From positions 1,240,001-1,304,000 of the forward strand of contig NZ_CP130720.1 in the NCBI RefSeq assembly GCF_035984415.1: 64,000 nucleotides of DNA, written 5' to 3'. This document shows, piece by piece, positions 24,407 through 33,052 of the stretch. The notes beneath the pieces are model-generated. The model saw nothing but the letters and a program-made list of their open reading frames with translations. It searched no databases and was not told the DNA's origin. The position numbers were made by a program, and so were the translations under genes. Each line of letters opens with the position of its first letter. The stretch's first letter is position 1. The DNA is from Streptomyces sp. NBC_01296 (GTDB lineage Bacteria > Actinomycetota > Actinomycetes > Streptomycetales > Streptomycetaceae).

Positions 24407-25207
24407 ATGTCTCTCGCCGATCTGACCCTTGACCACTGGCGTTCGCTCGACCCGGCCGCCGCCGGGCGCATCGCCCACGAGGCCGCCGCACAGGCGGGCG
24501 GCCGGGTGGTGCTGCTCGACACCGTCGAGCACCTGGGCGGGCCGCTGCACCGCGTACGCATCGAGCGCCGGGGGCAGGAGTTCGCCCTCATACCCGGCGG
24601 GCCGGTGCGGCTGGGGTTCGATCCGGACGCCTGGGTGCCGACGCCCGCGCAGAGCGCCGACTACGCGCAGAGCGCGGACGAGGGGTACGGGTACGAGCTC
24701 GACCTGAAGTCCTATCTCGCCGAGGTGCTCAGCCCGGTCCGTACCGCGACACCGGCCACCGTGCTCATGGCCGTGGAGGACGAGACGCTGACCGCGCGCC
24801 CGGACGCGATGGCGCAGGCTCTCGCGGCGCGCGGGCTGCGGATGCCGAGCGCCGACGAGTGGGAGCACGCCTGCGGGGCCGGTGCGGGCACCCTGTTCCG
24901 GTGGGGGAACGAGTGCCCCTTGGACGAGCCCCCGTACGGGGGCGACAGCGCCCTGCGGCACGGACCGAACGCCTTCGGGCTGCACATCGCGTACGACAGC
25001 TACGGAACGGAGCTGAGCAGCGACCGGACCGCGGTGCACGGCGGTGACGGCGGCGAGGCCGTGTGCGGCGGATACGGCGACCTGCTCGCGTGGCTGCCGC
25101 TGGCCACCGCCAACCGCAACCCGTCCATGGCCGAGTTCGTGTACGGACCGGACGGCGAGGGGATGTACGAGGAGTTCTCGACCCGGCCCGTGTTCAGCCT
25201 CCGCTGA
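24407..25207 (+). CDS. Protein with C-terminal formylglycine-generating-enzyme-like domain
   Basis: 266 residues, cytoplasmic. The N-terminal half (HEAAAQAGGRVVLLDTVEH) has no recognisable family. The segment MPSADEWEHACGAGAGTLFR then WGNECP matches the characteristic RLPTEAEWEYA...WGN signature of the FGE-sulfatase/SUMF1 fold, although the copper-binding cysteine pair of true FGE is not seen, so sulfatase activation is unlikely. Convergent with the enoyl-CoA hydratase gene; the stops overlap by 14 bp. Substrate or role unknown. Confidence 0.75.
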   Translation: MSLADLTLDHWRSLDPAAAGRIAHEAAAQAGGRVVLLDTVEHLGGPLHRVRIERRGQEFALIPGGPVRLGFDPDAWVPTPAQSADYAQSADEGYGYELDLKSYLAEVLSPVRTATPATVLMAVEDETLTARPDAMAQALAARGLRMPSADEWEHACGAGAGTLFRWGNECPLDEPPYGGDSALRHGPNAFGLHIAYDSYGTELSSDRTAVHGGDGGEAVCGGYGDLLAWLPLATANRNPSMAEFVYGPDGEGMYEEFSTRPVFSLR

Positions 25208-26027
25208 AGTGGGGCGGGCGGCGGGCCGCCTTCGCGGTGTAGCCCTCGCGGCAGTCCTCGGAGGTGAGGGTGAGGGCCGCCGTCATCGCGACGCGGTCGA
25301 GGGCCGGGGCGAGGGCGGCGTCGGCATAGGCGTCGATCGCACGCTTGATGCCCTGGACGGCGAGGGGGGCGTTGGCCGCGATCTCGGCGGCCAACGCGCG
25401 GGCCGTGGTGTCCAGCTCGGCCGGGGGGACGAGCAGTTGGACCAGGTTCAGGCGGTACGCCGTCGCGGCGTCGATGCGGCGGCCGGTCAGCGCCAGGAAC
25501 TTGGCCCAGCCCGCGCCCGCCTCGCGGGCGATCCGCAGATCTCCGCCCGCGTCCACCGCCACGCCGAGCTGCGCCTCCGGCAGGGCGAAGACGGCGTCCT
25601 CGGCGGCGACGCGGAGGTCGGCCATCAGGGCCAGCTCGAAGCCGAAGCCGAGGCAGTAGCCCTGTACGGCGGCCACCACCGGCTGCGGGAGCCGGGAGAG
25701 CACGGCGAAGCGCTCGTGGACCCAGCGGATGCCCTCGTAGTAGTTGCGGGTCCGCTCGGCGGCCGTCGCCCCCGTGATGTCACCGCCGGGGGCGGTCACG
25801 TCGATGCCCGCGCAGAAGGCCCGGCCCTCGGCCCGCAGCAGGACCACCCGTACGGCCGGATCGAAGCGGATCCGGTCGGCGAGCAGGCCCAGCTGGCGGG
25901 TGGACTCCCAGCTCCAGCCGTTGAGCCGGTCGGGGCGGCAGAGGGTGAGGACCGCGATCCCGTCCGCGACCTCCAGACGGATGCGCTCCTCACCCTCCGC
26001 GATGTCGTTGCCGATGGTGTCGATCAC
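25194..26027 (-). CDS. Enoyl-CoA hydratase/isomerase family protein
   Basis: 277 residues from GTG 26027. Crotonase fold with both oxyanion-hole segments (AEGRAFCAGIDV and GYCLGFGFELALMADLR) and a PEAQLGVAVDAGG stretch carrying one of the usual acidic residues. It hydrates or isomerises an enoyl-CoA. Preceded by an inverted repeat of the TetR type, so it may share control with the other lipid genes in the region. Confidence 0.9.
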   Translation of the reverse strand: MIDTIGNDIAEGEERIRLEVADGIAVLTLCRPDRLNGWSWESTRQLGLLADRIRFDPAVRVVLLRAEGRAFCAGIDVTAPGGDITGATAAERTRNYYEGIRWVHERFAVLSRLPQPVVAAVQGYCLGFGFELALMADLRVAAEDAVFALPEAQLGVAVDAGGDLRIAREAGAGWAKFLALTGRRIDAATAYRLNLVQLLVPPAELDTTARALAAEIAANAPLAVQGIKRAIDAYADAALAPALDRVAMTAALTLTSEDCREGYTAKAARRPPHFSGG

Positions 26028-26051
26028 CGAACGACCCGCCCCCCTGACGAG

Positions 26052-26070
26052 AACTGATGAGCCGTCAGTT
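26052..26070 (-). promoter_or_regulatory. Inverted repeat (TetR-type operator) before enoyl-CoA hydratase gene
   Basis: AACTGA-TGAGCCG-TCAGTT: exact 6-bp arms around a 7-bp centre, 25 bp upstream of the GTG start. CTGAyG...CrTCAG palindromes are frequent before acyl-CoA metabolism genes of actinobacteria. No cognate repressor gene is adjacent. Confidence 0.5.
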
Positions 26071-26084
26071 TAGAGGGGCGCAGC

Positions 26085-26849
26085 TCAGCGCGAGAAGACC
26101 TCGAACGTCACCGCCGGGCGGCCGCCGAAGCGCGCCGACGCCTGCTGGGCGAAGCCGGTGAGGAAGTTCCGGCAGTACTCCTCCGGGTCCTGGTCGGTGA
26201 GCACCTCGATGTACGCCTTGTGCTCCATCAGCGACTTGATCGAGCGTTCCAGGCCGGGGCCGGCGTCCGCCGCGTGAGTCGGCGTCGAGGACCCGGCGAC
26301 CGCGACCCAGCGCACCCCGTTCCAGGGTTCCAGGCCCTGCTCGGACTGGAGTTCCGGGAAGATCCACCGGTTTCCCGCGTCGGCGGCGGCGTCCAGGGTG
26401 GCCCGGCCGACGGCCTTGTGGTCGGGGGTGTTCCAAAAGCCCCCGCCGCCCTGGCCGCCCCAGGTGTCGCGGTGGTTGAGGGTGATCAGCAGTTCGGGGC
26501 GGTGCCGGCGGATGGCGGCAGCGATGTCCCGGCGCAGGTCGAGGCCGTACTCGACGATGCCGTCGCGGTAGTCGAGGAACTCCACCGTGGAGACCCCGAC
26601 GACGGCGGCGCTCGCGCGCTGCTCGGCCTCGCGCAGCGGGGCGCACTCCTCGGGCGGGATCGTGTCGATGCCGGCCTCGCCCCGCGTGGCCAGGAGGTAG
26701 ACGACCTCGCGGCCGCCGTCCGTCCAGTCGGCGATCGCCGCGGCGCCGCCGTACTCCAGATCGTCGGGGTGGGCGACCACCGCGAGGGCGCGCTGCCAGT
26801 CGGTGGGCATGGGCTCCAGGGGCGCGGGCTGATCCAGTTGTTCGGTCAT
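26085..26849 (-). CDS. PIG-L family deacetylase
   Basis: 254 residues from ATG 26849. Zinc-dependent N-acetylglucosaminyl deacetylase fold: the signature VVAHPDDLEYG near residue 27 supplies the metal ligands and catalytic Asp, and NHRDTWGGQ with DHKAVGR gives the further His. Relatives include MshB (mycothiol) and the mycothiol conjugate amidase. The exact substrate here is not evident, but mycothiol or xenobiotic conjugates are plausible. Confidence 0.88.
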   Translation of the reverse strand: MTEQLDQPAPLEPMPTDWQRALAVVAHPDDLEYGGAAAIADWTDGGREVVYLLATRGEAGIDTIPPEECAPLREAEQRASAAVVGVSTVEFLDYRDGIVEYGLDLRRDIAAAIRRHRPELLITLNHRDTWGGQGGGGFWNTPDHKAVGRATLDAAADAGNRWIFPELQSEQGLEPWNGVRWVAVAGSSTPTHAADAGPGLERSIKSLMEHKAYIEVLTDQDPEEYCRNFLTGFAQQASARFGGRPAVTFEVFSR

Positions 26850-26891
26850 GCGTCGCACAATAGACGTACCCCGCGCACCGGAAGCGGTGTT

Positions 26892-28202
26892 CTAGACCTC
26901 GTCGCGCACGAGGGCCAGCAGGTGGTCCAGGACGCGGGGGCCGCCGGCGCGTACGCCGTCGTGCTCGAACTCGTCCGTCACCCAGGTGCGCAGGCCCCGG
27001 ATCGCCCGGGCGGTCTGCAGGGAGTGCGCGGTGTCCACGTACATGTCGTCGTGGTAGACCGCCGCGGCCACCGGCACCTCGTTGGCGGCGAGTCGGGCCG
27101 GGTCGTACAAGGGCTGCCAGCCGGTACGGGCGGCCAGCAGCTCGGCGGTCTCGCGCAGCGGGGCCAGCGCGGGATCGGCCGTGAAGTGCCAGGGGTGGAT
27201 GGTCTCGCCGGTGAAGAGCAGGGGCCCGTCGCCCGCGAGGGTCTTGTCGGCGTCGAAGGCGGGGTGGCCCGCGCGGACCCGTTCGGCGGCCCAGGCGGTG
27301 GGCGCGGCCGGGTCCTGGGCGTAGATGGGCTCGTGGAGCAAGGCGTACAGGGGGTGCGCGGCGAAGGAGAGCAGGCCCTGCACGTGTTCCAGGAAGGCGT
27401 CGGCGAGGGCCGGGCCCGCCGGGGTCGGGACGAAGGCGTCCTCGAGGAGGTAGTGCAGCTGGTGGCTGCCGTCACCGGTGCCGAGCAGGATGCCGAGGGA
27501 CTGGAAGGCCTCGGCGGTGAGGCGGTGGCCGCCGGGGAGTTCGGCCGGGCGCTCCACGAGGTGGGCGGCGATGCGGCGGGCGCGCTCGACGTCCATCGGG
27601 TAGCGGGCGTAGTGGGCCAGGTTCTTCCGCTCGATGCGGGGGTACGCGGCCTCGTACACCTCGTCGGCGGTGGCGCTCAGGGACGGGAGGCCGCCGGTGA
27701 TCAGGGCGGCGGTCAGGCCCTCGGGCGCGGTGGAGAGGTAGTGGGTGGTGCAGAAGCCGCCGAAGCTCTGCCCCAGCACGGTCCAGGGGGCGCCGCCGGT
27801 CAGGCCGGGGCGGATGGCCTCGGCGTCGCGCACGATGGAGTCGGCGCGGAAGTGGGCGAGGTACTGCGCCTGCTGCGCGGGCGTGCCGCGCAGGGGCAGG
27901 GTCTGCCGGTTGGCGGGGGTGGAGCGGCCGGTGCCGCGCTGGTCGAGCAGGAGGACGCGGTACTCGGTGAGGGCCCGCTCCAGCCAGGCCTGCCGGCCGA
28001 CGAAGCGGCGGACGCCCAAGCCGGGGCCGCCCTCCAGGTAGAGCAGCCAGGGCAGGGTCGCGGGGTCCTTGCCGGTGGCGACGGCCTCGCGGGCGTACAG
28101 CTCGATGTGCTCGCCGTCCGGGCGGGTGTGGTCGAGCGGGACGGTGAAGCGGTGGTCGGTGAGGACGACACCGGGCTGGCGGTAGCTGCGGTCGATGGTC
28201 AC
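26892..28202 (-). CDS. Alpha/beta hydrolase, proline iminopeptidase-like (S33)
   Basis: 436 residues from GTG 28202; AGGGG lies six bases upstream, and an upstream in-frame GTG is less well placed. Family features: oxyanion loop LEGGPGLG, LLLDQRGTGRST, nucleophile elbow LGQSFGGFCTTHYLS, and a C-terminal DDMYVDTAHS that carries the acidic/His region. S33 enzymes release N-terminal proline from peptides; Streptomyces carries several. The only near neighbour on this strand is the PIG-L deacetylase gene 40 bp downstream, which may be co-transcribed. Confidence 0.88.
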   Translation of the reverse strand: MTIDRSYRQPGVVLTDHRFTVPLDHTRPDGEHIELYAREAVATGKDPATLPWLLYLEGGPGLGVRRFVGRQAWLERALTEYRVLLLDQRGTGRSTPANRQTLPLRGTPAQQAQYLAHFRADSIVRDAEAIRPGLTGGAPWTVLGQSFGGFCTTHYLSTAPEGLTAALITGGLPSLSATADEVYEAAYPRIERKNLAHYARYPMDVERARRIAAHLVERPAELPGGHRLTAEAFQSLGILLGTGDGSHQLHYLLEDAFVPTPAGPALADAFLEHVQGLLSFAAHPLYALLHEPIYAQDPAAPTAWAAERVRAGHPAFDADKTLAGDGPLLFTGETIHPWHFTADPALAPLRETAELLAARTGWQPLYDPARLAANEVPVAAAVYHDDMYVDTAHSLQTARAIRGLRTWVTDEFEHDGVRAGGPRVLDHLLALVRDEV

Positions 28203-28434
28203 GAACGGCCCCTGGGTGTGCGGCTGTCCCGGGCGGATCGCGACCGGGTCACGGGTCTGGCGGCCCGGCCGAGTGTAGTACGGACCCACCGGCTGCCCCG
28301 CACCTTACCGGCGACGGCCGAGGGCCTGCCCTGCCGGGCCCGGCCGCGCTCGCCGGTCCGTGTGCTCCGAGTTCACCGCGGGGAAGGAACCGCACCGACC
28401 TGAACCTGACCCAGCGGCAGGGATCACGGGTCCC
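28203..28434. other. Non-coding gap
   Basis: Upstream region of the S33 peptidase gene. I see no convincing gene, RNA structure or repeat here; frames crossing it lack the normal third-position bias. Confidence 0.4.
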
Positions 28435-28587
28435 TCACGGCAGCAACCGGCCGGTCGCCGCGTCGACGAGCCTCCTGGGGCCTTCCAGCGCGGACGGGCC
28501 GGCCAGGGCCGGCACGGCGAGGGCCACCGTGGTCAGGGTGGGGGCCACCGCGGCGAGGGCGGGCGCGGTGCTGCGCATCTTCCGCAT
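28435..28587 (-). CDS. Possible short exported peptide
   Basis: A 50-codon frame starting eight bases after the stop of the secreted protein at 28596. The product looks like a signal peptide followed by a short tail: basic start MRKMR, hydrophobic AAVAPTLTTVALAVPALAG, then ALEGPRRLVDAATGRLLP. A GAGG lies near the start. It may be a real small exported peptide, or a chance frame in GC-rich DNA. Confidence 0.3.
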   Translation of the reverse strand: MRKMRSTAPALAAVAPTLTTVALAVPALAGPSALEGPRRLVDAATGRLLP

Positions 28588-28595
28588 GGCCCGCC

Positions 28596-29123
28596 TCAAC
28601 CGTGCCACTTGGTCAGCCCGGACTTGCTCCACGGCTCGCCACGGCGCTTGAACCCGGCCCTGATCAGGGCGTTGTCCGGCCAGTAGAACATGTTGCCGTA
28701 GTTGGAGTCCTGGGTCTCGAAGAAGCCGCAGGCGCAGGGGGACCAGGTTTTGCCGCCGTCGTACGAGCGGTCTATCCAGCCCTCGTAGTAGCCGCAGCCG
28801 CTGGCGACCGTGAGCCGGGCCCAGGCGTACCAGGCGCCGTCCTTCTTCGCGGAGCGCAGTTCCACCGTGGCGCAGCCGGGGTCGCTCGCCCGGTCGTCGG
28901 TGTCCTTGGCGTCCCAGGAGTAGGTGGCGGGATCCTTGTCGTCGCACTGGTAGCCCCATCCGCAGGACAGACCGGCGGCCCCGGACGGGTCCAGTGCGCC
29001 GTCCGGGCGGGGCGCGACGGCCGAGAGGGGGTCGGATCGGACGGGTTCGGCCGAGGCGGTGCCCGCCATCGACGCGAGGACCAGCCCGAGGGCTGCTCCC
29101 ATGAGTGCCGCTTTCTTGAACAT
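28596..29123 (-). CDS. Small secreted Cys-rich protein
   Basis: 175 residues. Signal peptide KKAALMGAALGLVLASMAG with cleavage near TASAEP. The mature part has six cysteines (LSCGWGYQCDD, PGCATVELR, SGCGYYEGW, SPCACGFFE), likely forming disulfides, and many Trp and Tyr. No enzyme motif is seen. Possibly an extracellular inhibitor or binding protein. Not recognised as a known family. Confidence 0.75.
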   Translation of the reverse strand: MFKKAALMGAALGLVLASMAGTASAEPVRSDPLSAVAPRPDGALDPSGAAGLSCGWGYQCDDKDPATYSWDAKDTDDRASDPGCATVELRSAKKDGAWYAWARLTVASGCGYYEGWIDRSYDGGKTWSPCACGFFETQDSNYGNMFYWPDNALIRAGFKRRGEPWSKSGLTKWHG

Positions 29124-29444
29124 TCAGCCGTTCCTTCCTGTTTTCGGGCATGCGATGCCCGAGGAAGCGCGAACATGAGGGTGAGCCGGGGAACGCCGGT
29201 GCTTGCACGGGTGTCGTGCTCCGCCTCGGCGTGCGGCCGTCGGCGGTCGGTGGCTCCTGGTCACGAGTATGGACACGCCCCGGCCCCGGGGCCTTGGCGC
29301 TGCGCGCACGATCCTTTGACGCCGAGTGCCCGGCCGTACCGGATCGGACGACGGCCGGCGGACGCGGGGGAACGGGGGAACGGCACCGGCCCCGACGCGT
29401 GAGCGCCGGGGCCGGTCGGGTGGGTCAGGTGGGTCGGGTCGGGT
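29124..29444. other. Intergenic region between secreted protein and mscR
   Basis: Contains the promoter region of the Cys-rich protein gene and the terminator of the dehydrogenase gene (29385-29416). No further gene is supported. Confidence 0.5.
29385..29416 (-). terminator. mscR terminator
   Basis: ACCGGCCCCG (29385-29394) and CGGGGCCGGT (29407-29416) form a perfect 10-bp stem with a 12-base loop, beginning 28 bp after the dehydrogenase stop. No T tract, as usual in Streptomyces. Confidence 0.7.
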
Positions 29445-30545
29445 CTAGTGGGTGTCCGCCTGGAACTCCACCACCGAGCGGAGGACCTCGCCCCGCTCCA
29501 TCCGCGCGAAGGCGGCTTCGACCCCGTCGAGCGGGATGGTCTCGGACACGAAGGCGTCGAGGTCCAGGCGGCCCTGGAGGTAGAGGTCGATGAGGAGGGG
29601 GAAGTCGCGCTCGGGCAGGCAGTCCCCGTACCAGGAGGACTTGAGGGCGCCGCCGCGGCCGAAGACGTCGAGGAGCGGCAGTTCGAGCTTCATCTCCGGC
29701 GTCGGCACGCCGACCAGGACCACGGTGCCGGCCAGGTCGCGGGCGTAGAAGGCCTGCCGGTAGGTCTCGGGGCGGCCCACGGCGTCGATGACCACGTCCG
29801 CACCGTTTCCGCCGGTGAGCCCCTGGATGGCCTTGACCACGTCCTCCGTGCGGCCGTTGACGGTGTGGGTGGCGCCGAGGCCCCGCGCCCACTCCAGCTT
29901 CCGGTCGTCGAGGTCGACGGCGATGATCCGGCCCGCGCCGGCGAGGCGGGCGCCGGCGACGGCCGCGTTGCCGACCCCCCCGCAGCCGATGACGGCGACG
30001 GAGTCGCCCCGTCCGACGTTGCCGGTGTTCAGGGCGGCTCCGAGGCCGGCCATCACCCCGCAGCCGAGGAGTCCGGCGGCGGCCGGCGCGGCGGCCGGGT
30101 CGACCTTGGTGCACTGACCTGCCGCGACCAGGGTCTTCTCGGCGAACGCACCGATGCCGAGCGCCGGGGAGAGCGGGGTGCCGTCCTCGAGGGTCATGGG
30201 CTGCGTGGCGTTGTGCGTGTTGAAGCAGTACCAGGGGCGGCCGCGCTTGCAGGCACGGCAGGTGCCGCAGACCGCACGCCAGTTGAGGACCACGAAGTCG
30301 CCGGGCGCGACCGAGGTGACGTCCGGGCCGACGGATTCGACGATCCCGGCGGCCTCGTGGCCGAGCAGGAAGGGGAACTCGTCGTTGATGCCGCCCTCGC
30401 GGTAGTGGAGGTCGGTGTGGCAGACCCCGCAGGCCTGCACCTTGACCAGGGCCTCGCCGGGCCCGGGGTCGGGCACGAGGATCGTCGTCGTCTCCACCGG
30501 TGCGCCCTTGCTCCGGGCGATGACCCCTCGTACGCGATGCGTCAC
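29445..30545 (-). CDS. mscR: S-(hydroxymethyl)mycothiol dehydrogenase (formaldehyde detoxification)
   Basis: 366 residues from GTG 30545. Zinc-dependent medium-chain dehydrogenase: catalytic zinc ligands in [15 protein letters not shown] and [13 protein letters not shown], structural zinc cysteines in [15 protein letters not shown], and NAD-binding [14 protein letters not shown]. The pattern [16 protein letters not shown] and THNATQPMT is specific to the mycothiol-dependent formaldehyde dehydrogenase of actinobacteria. It oxidises the adduct of formaldehyde with mycothiol. The metallo-hydrolase gene that often follows mscR is absent here; the gene is followed by a terminator. Confidence 0.93.
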   Translation of the reverse strand: MTHRVRGVIARSKGAPVETTTILVPDPGPGEALVKVQACGVCHTDLHYREGGINDEFPFLLGHEAAGIVESVGPDVTSVAPGDFVVLNWRAVCGTCRACKRGRPWYCFNTHNATQPMTLEDGTPLSPALGIGAFAEKTLVAAGQCTKVDPAAAPAAAGLLGCGVMAGLGAALNTGNVGRGDSVAVIGCGGVGNAAVAGARLAGAGRIIAVDLDDRKLEWARGLGATHTVNGRTEDVVKAIQGLTGGNGADVVIDAVGRPETYRQAFYARDLAGTVVLVGVPTPEMKLELPLLDVFGRGGALKSSWYGDCLPERDFPLLIDLYLQGRLDLDAFVSETIPLDGVEAAFARMERGEVLRSVVEFQADTH

Positions 30546-30618
30546 GTCGTACCCCGCTCTGTTCGGATCTGTCTGGATCAACGAACGTACACGGACGCGG
30601 CGGCGGAGGGGAGTTGCG

Positions 30619-31632
30619 TCAAGCCGCGGAAGCCGGAGTGGCGAGTTCCGGTGGCACGGCGGCGCGAAGTGCCGCACCGAAGGCGGCCACGGCCGGGTGG
30701 GCGGCGGCGCCGCTGCGGAAGGCGACCTTGGTACGCCGCTCCATCAGGAGACGCGTGAGGGAGACGGCCGGGCCGGCGGACCCCATGATGCCGAGCTGCG
30801 GGACCACCGCGACGCCCTGGCCGGCCGCGACCAGGGCGAGCACGGTGGGGAACTCGTCGACCTGGTGGCGGATCCGCGGCGTGAAACCGGCGGCCTGGCA
30901 GGCGCGCAGGGCCATGGTGTGGCAGAGGGTGCCGGGGGTGGCGGTGATCCAGGGGGCGTCGGCGTGGGCCCGCAGCACGGAACCCTGGTCGAAGCCCTGG
31001 CCGGAACCCTGACGGGGGATCCGGTCGCGGCTCCGGTCGGCGCCCTCGCCGACATCCTCGCCGAGGTCCCGCTCGGCGGTCGCGGTGTCCGCCGCCGTGC
31101 CGGTCGGGGCGGCCAGGTACATCGCCTCCCGGTACAGCGGTTCCGTGGCGAGCCCCGGCTCCTTCTGCGCGGGGACGAAGTCGTACTCGTGGATCAGGGC
31201 CACGTCCAGGTCCCCGGCGCGCAGCGCGTGCGCGACCGCCGCCGGGTCGGTCTCCGACACCATCGGCTCCAGCCCGGGATGGCGCCGGGCCAGTGCGACC
31301 AGGGCGGCCGGGACGATGGCCCGGATGGCCGTGGGGAAGGCCCCGATGCGCAGGGCGCCGGCCGGGCCGCTGCGCGCCTCGGCGAGTTCGGCGGCGGCTT
31401 GTTCGAGCCGCTCCAGCACGGCCTCGGCGTGCCGGACCAGGTTCTGCCCGGCGGGCGTGAGCCGGACCCGGCGGCCGGTGCGCTCGAGCAGCGGCAGGCC
31501 CGCCTCCCGTTCGAGGACGCCGAGTTGCTGGGACACCGCCGAAGGGCTGAAGGCGAGCGCCTCGGCCACGGCGGCGATGGTCCCGCGGCGGGCGAGTTCG
31601 CGCAGCAGGCGCAGGCGTCGTACGTCGAGCAT
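30619..31632 (-). CDS. LysR-family regulator
   Basis: 337 residues. N-terminal winged helix ([37 protein letters not shown]) followed by the periplasmic-binding-like effector domain. An unusual polar insertion of about 40 residues ([20 protein letters not shown] then [10 protein letters not shown]) interrupts the effector domain near residues 185-225, making the protein longer than the normal 300. Divergent from the DapA-like gene, which it probably controls through the palindrome at 31641-31657. Confidence 0.9.
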   Translation of the reverse strand: MLDVRRLRLLRELARRGTIAAVAEALAFSPSAVSQQLGVLEREAGLPLLERTGRRVRLTPAGQNLVRHAEAVLERLEQAAAELAEARSGPAGALRIGAFPTAIRAIVPAALVALARRHPGLEPMVSETDPAAVAHALRAGDLDVALIHEYDFVPAQKEPGLATEPLYREAMYLAAPTGTAADTATAERDLGEDVGEGADRSRDRIPRQGSGQGFDQGSVLRAHADAPWITATPGTLCHTMALRACQAAGFTPRIRHQVDEFPTVLALVAAGQGVAVVPQLGIMGSAGPAVSLTRLLMERRTKVAFRSGAAAHPAVAAFGAALRAAVPPELATPASAA

Positions 31633-31640
31633 CGGCTCAG

Positions 31641-31657
31641 CTTACGCTTCCGGTAAG
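31641..31657. promoter_or_regulatory. LysR-box palindrome between divergent genes
   Basis: CTTAC-GCTTCCG-GTAAG has exact 5-bp arms and fits the T-N11-A rule (TTA-N9-TAA). It lies 8 bp before the LysR start and about 45 bp before the DapA-like start, the usual place for autoregulation and control of the divergent target. Confidence 0.6.
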
Positions 31658-31703
31658 AAACGCGAACTGGATTTGATGCTCCGGGCAGATGAAGCTCGTG
31701 GGC

Positions 31704-32597
31704 ATGGCACAGAACCTCTCCCTCCACGGGATTCACGTACCGCTCGTCACCCCCTTCACGCGCAGCGGGGACGTCGCCGCCGACGCACTCGAGGCACTCG
31801 CCCACACGGTGCTCGACGAGGGCGCCACCGGGATCGTCGCCCTCGGCACCACCGGCGAGCCCGCCGCCCTCGACGAGGCGGAGCGCGACCTCGTCACCGA
31901 CGTCTGCGCCCGGGTCTGCCGGGAGCGGGGCGCGATGCTGACCGTGGGCGCCGGGGCGAACGGCACCCGGGCCGCCGAGGCGGCGCTCGGCCGGCTGGCG
32001 AGGTGGCCCGAGGTGCGGGCGGCGCTGGTGACGGTGCCGTCGTTCGTGCGGCCGGCGGCGGCGGGGGTGCTGGCGCATTTCGCGCGGCTGGCCGAGGTGA
32101 GCCCCGTACCGCTGGTCGTCTACCACATCCCGTACCGGACCGGGCAGCCGCTGGACGCGGCCGCGCTGCGGGCGCTCGGGGAGCTGCCCGGGGTGGCCGG
32201 GATGAAGTACGCGGGCGGCGGCATCGGCGAGGACGCGGTGGCGCTGCTCGGCGCGCCGCCGGACGGGTTCGCGGTGCTGGCGGGCGACGACGTGTACCTG
32301 TCGCCACTGCTGGCGCTGGGCGCGTCGGGCGGGATCCTGGCCTCGGCCCACCTGGCGACGGCCCGGTACGCGGAGCTGACGGCGGCCTGGCAGGCCGGTG
32401 ACGTGCCGCGGGCGCGCGCCCTGGGCCACGGCCTGGCCCGGCTGTCGGCGGCGCTCTTCGCCGAGCCCAATCCCGCGGTGGTCAAGGCGGTGCTCCACGC
32501 CCGGGGCCGGATCCCCACACCCGACGTGCGGCTCCCGCTGCTGCCGGCGGGCGAGGAGGCGGTTTCGGTGGCGCTGGCGCGACTGGCGGAGCTCTAG
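31704..32597 (+). CDS. Dihydrodipicolinate synthase/N-acetylneuraminate lyase family protein
   Basis: 297 residues from ATG 31704 (ATG 31689 is in frame). Class I aldolase TIM barrel: GTTGEPAAL phosphate/carboxylate-binding loop, catalytic Tyr in VYHIPYRTG and Schiff-base Lys in AGMKYAGG. Members condense or cleave pyruvate and an aldehyde. With no lysine genes nearby and its own LysR regulator, it is more likely a catabolic aldolase than the housekeeping DapA. Followed by a long hairpin terminator. Confidence 0.88.
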   Translation: MAQNLSLHGIHVPLVTPFTRSGDVAADALEALAHTVLDEGATGIVALGTTGEPAALDEAERDLVTDVCARVCRERGAMLTVGAGANGTRAAEAALGRLARWPEVRAALVTVPSFVRPAAAGVLAHFARLAEVSPVPLVVYHIPYRTGQPLDAAALRALGELPGVAGMKYAGGGIGEDAVALLGAPPDGFAVLAGDDVYLSPLLALGASGGILASAHLATARYAELTAAWQAGDVPRARALGHGLARLSAALFAEPNPAVVKAVLHARGRIPTPDVRLPLLPAGEEAVSVALARLAEL

Positions 32598-32647
32598 GGG
32601 GCGTCTTGTCGATCGGGCGAGCCCGGCCCGATCGGCAAGACACCCCC
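32597..32647 (+). terminator. Large hairpin after the DapA-like gene
   Basis: A 22-bp left arm (32597-32618) and right arm (32626-32647) match at 20 of 22 positions: GGGGGCGTCTTG... against ...CAAGACACCCCC, with a 7-base loop. It starts at the stop codon itself. It is unusually long for a simple terminator, but no mobile-element features accompany it. Confidence 0.75.
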
Positions 32648-33052
32648 TGGGAGGTGTCCGCACCTTGTGGATCATGCCGGGCATGCCGGGAAGGGTGCAC
32701 TGTGGGCGATTCACAAACAACGGGCGAGATGCCCGAATCAGGCATGAGTGTGGGCGACTTGTCCGTTCCCCCGGGGGGCTTCGAGGGCTGGTGATGTGGG
32801 TCACTCGAATAGGGACAACATCATTTATGCGGAGCTGACTATTCCCTTTTCCCGGAAAGGAATTTCGTCATTCCCGGAAGGTGCCCCCAAGGTCATTTCC
32901 GACCCCGGTACGGGGAAGTCGATCACCCGGTGGAATTCAAGCCTTGTTCCGGCCCGGCGGGCTCGCTTACGGTCACGTCGTTCCCAGCGGGCAGCTTCCT
33001 AAACCGGTCGCCGCCAGGGATCCCCCGCACTCCGCACGTGAGGAATTCCGCC
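32648..33052 (+). other. Long leader of LysM/transglycosylase gene
   Basis: About 400 bp with no convincing gene. GC is lower in 32800-32930, consistent with promoter and long 5' UTR. Streptomyces cell-wall hydrolase genes often carry a c-di-AMP (ydaO-type) riboswitch, but I could not locate its conserved core here, so none is called. Confidence 0.4.

Noticed and set aside
24407..25207. True formylglycine-generating enzyme for sulfatases
   Set aside because: Catalytic cysteines are not seen and no sulfatase gene is near.
32648..33052. c-di-AMP (ydaO) riboswitch before the LysM/transglycosylase gene
   Set aside because: Expected from gene type, but the conserved core segments could not be found by eye.
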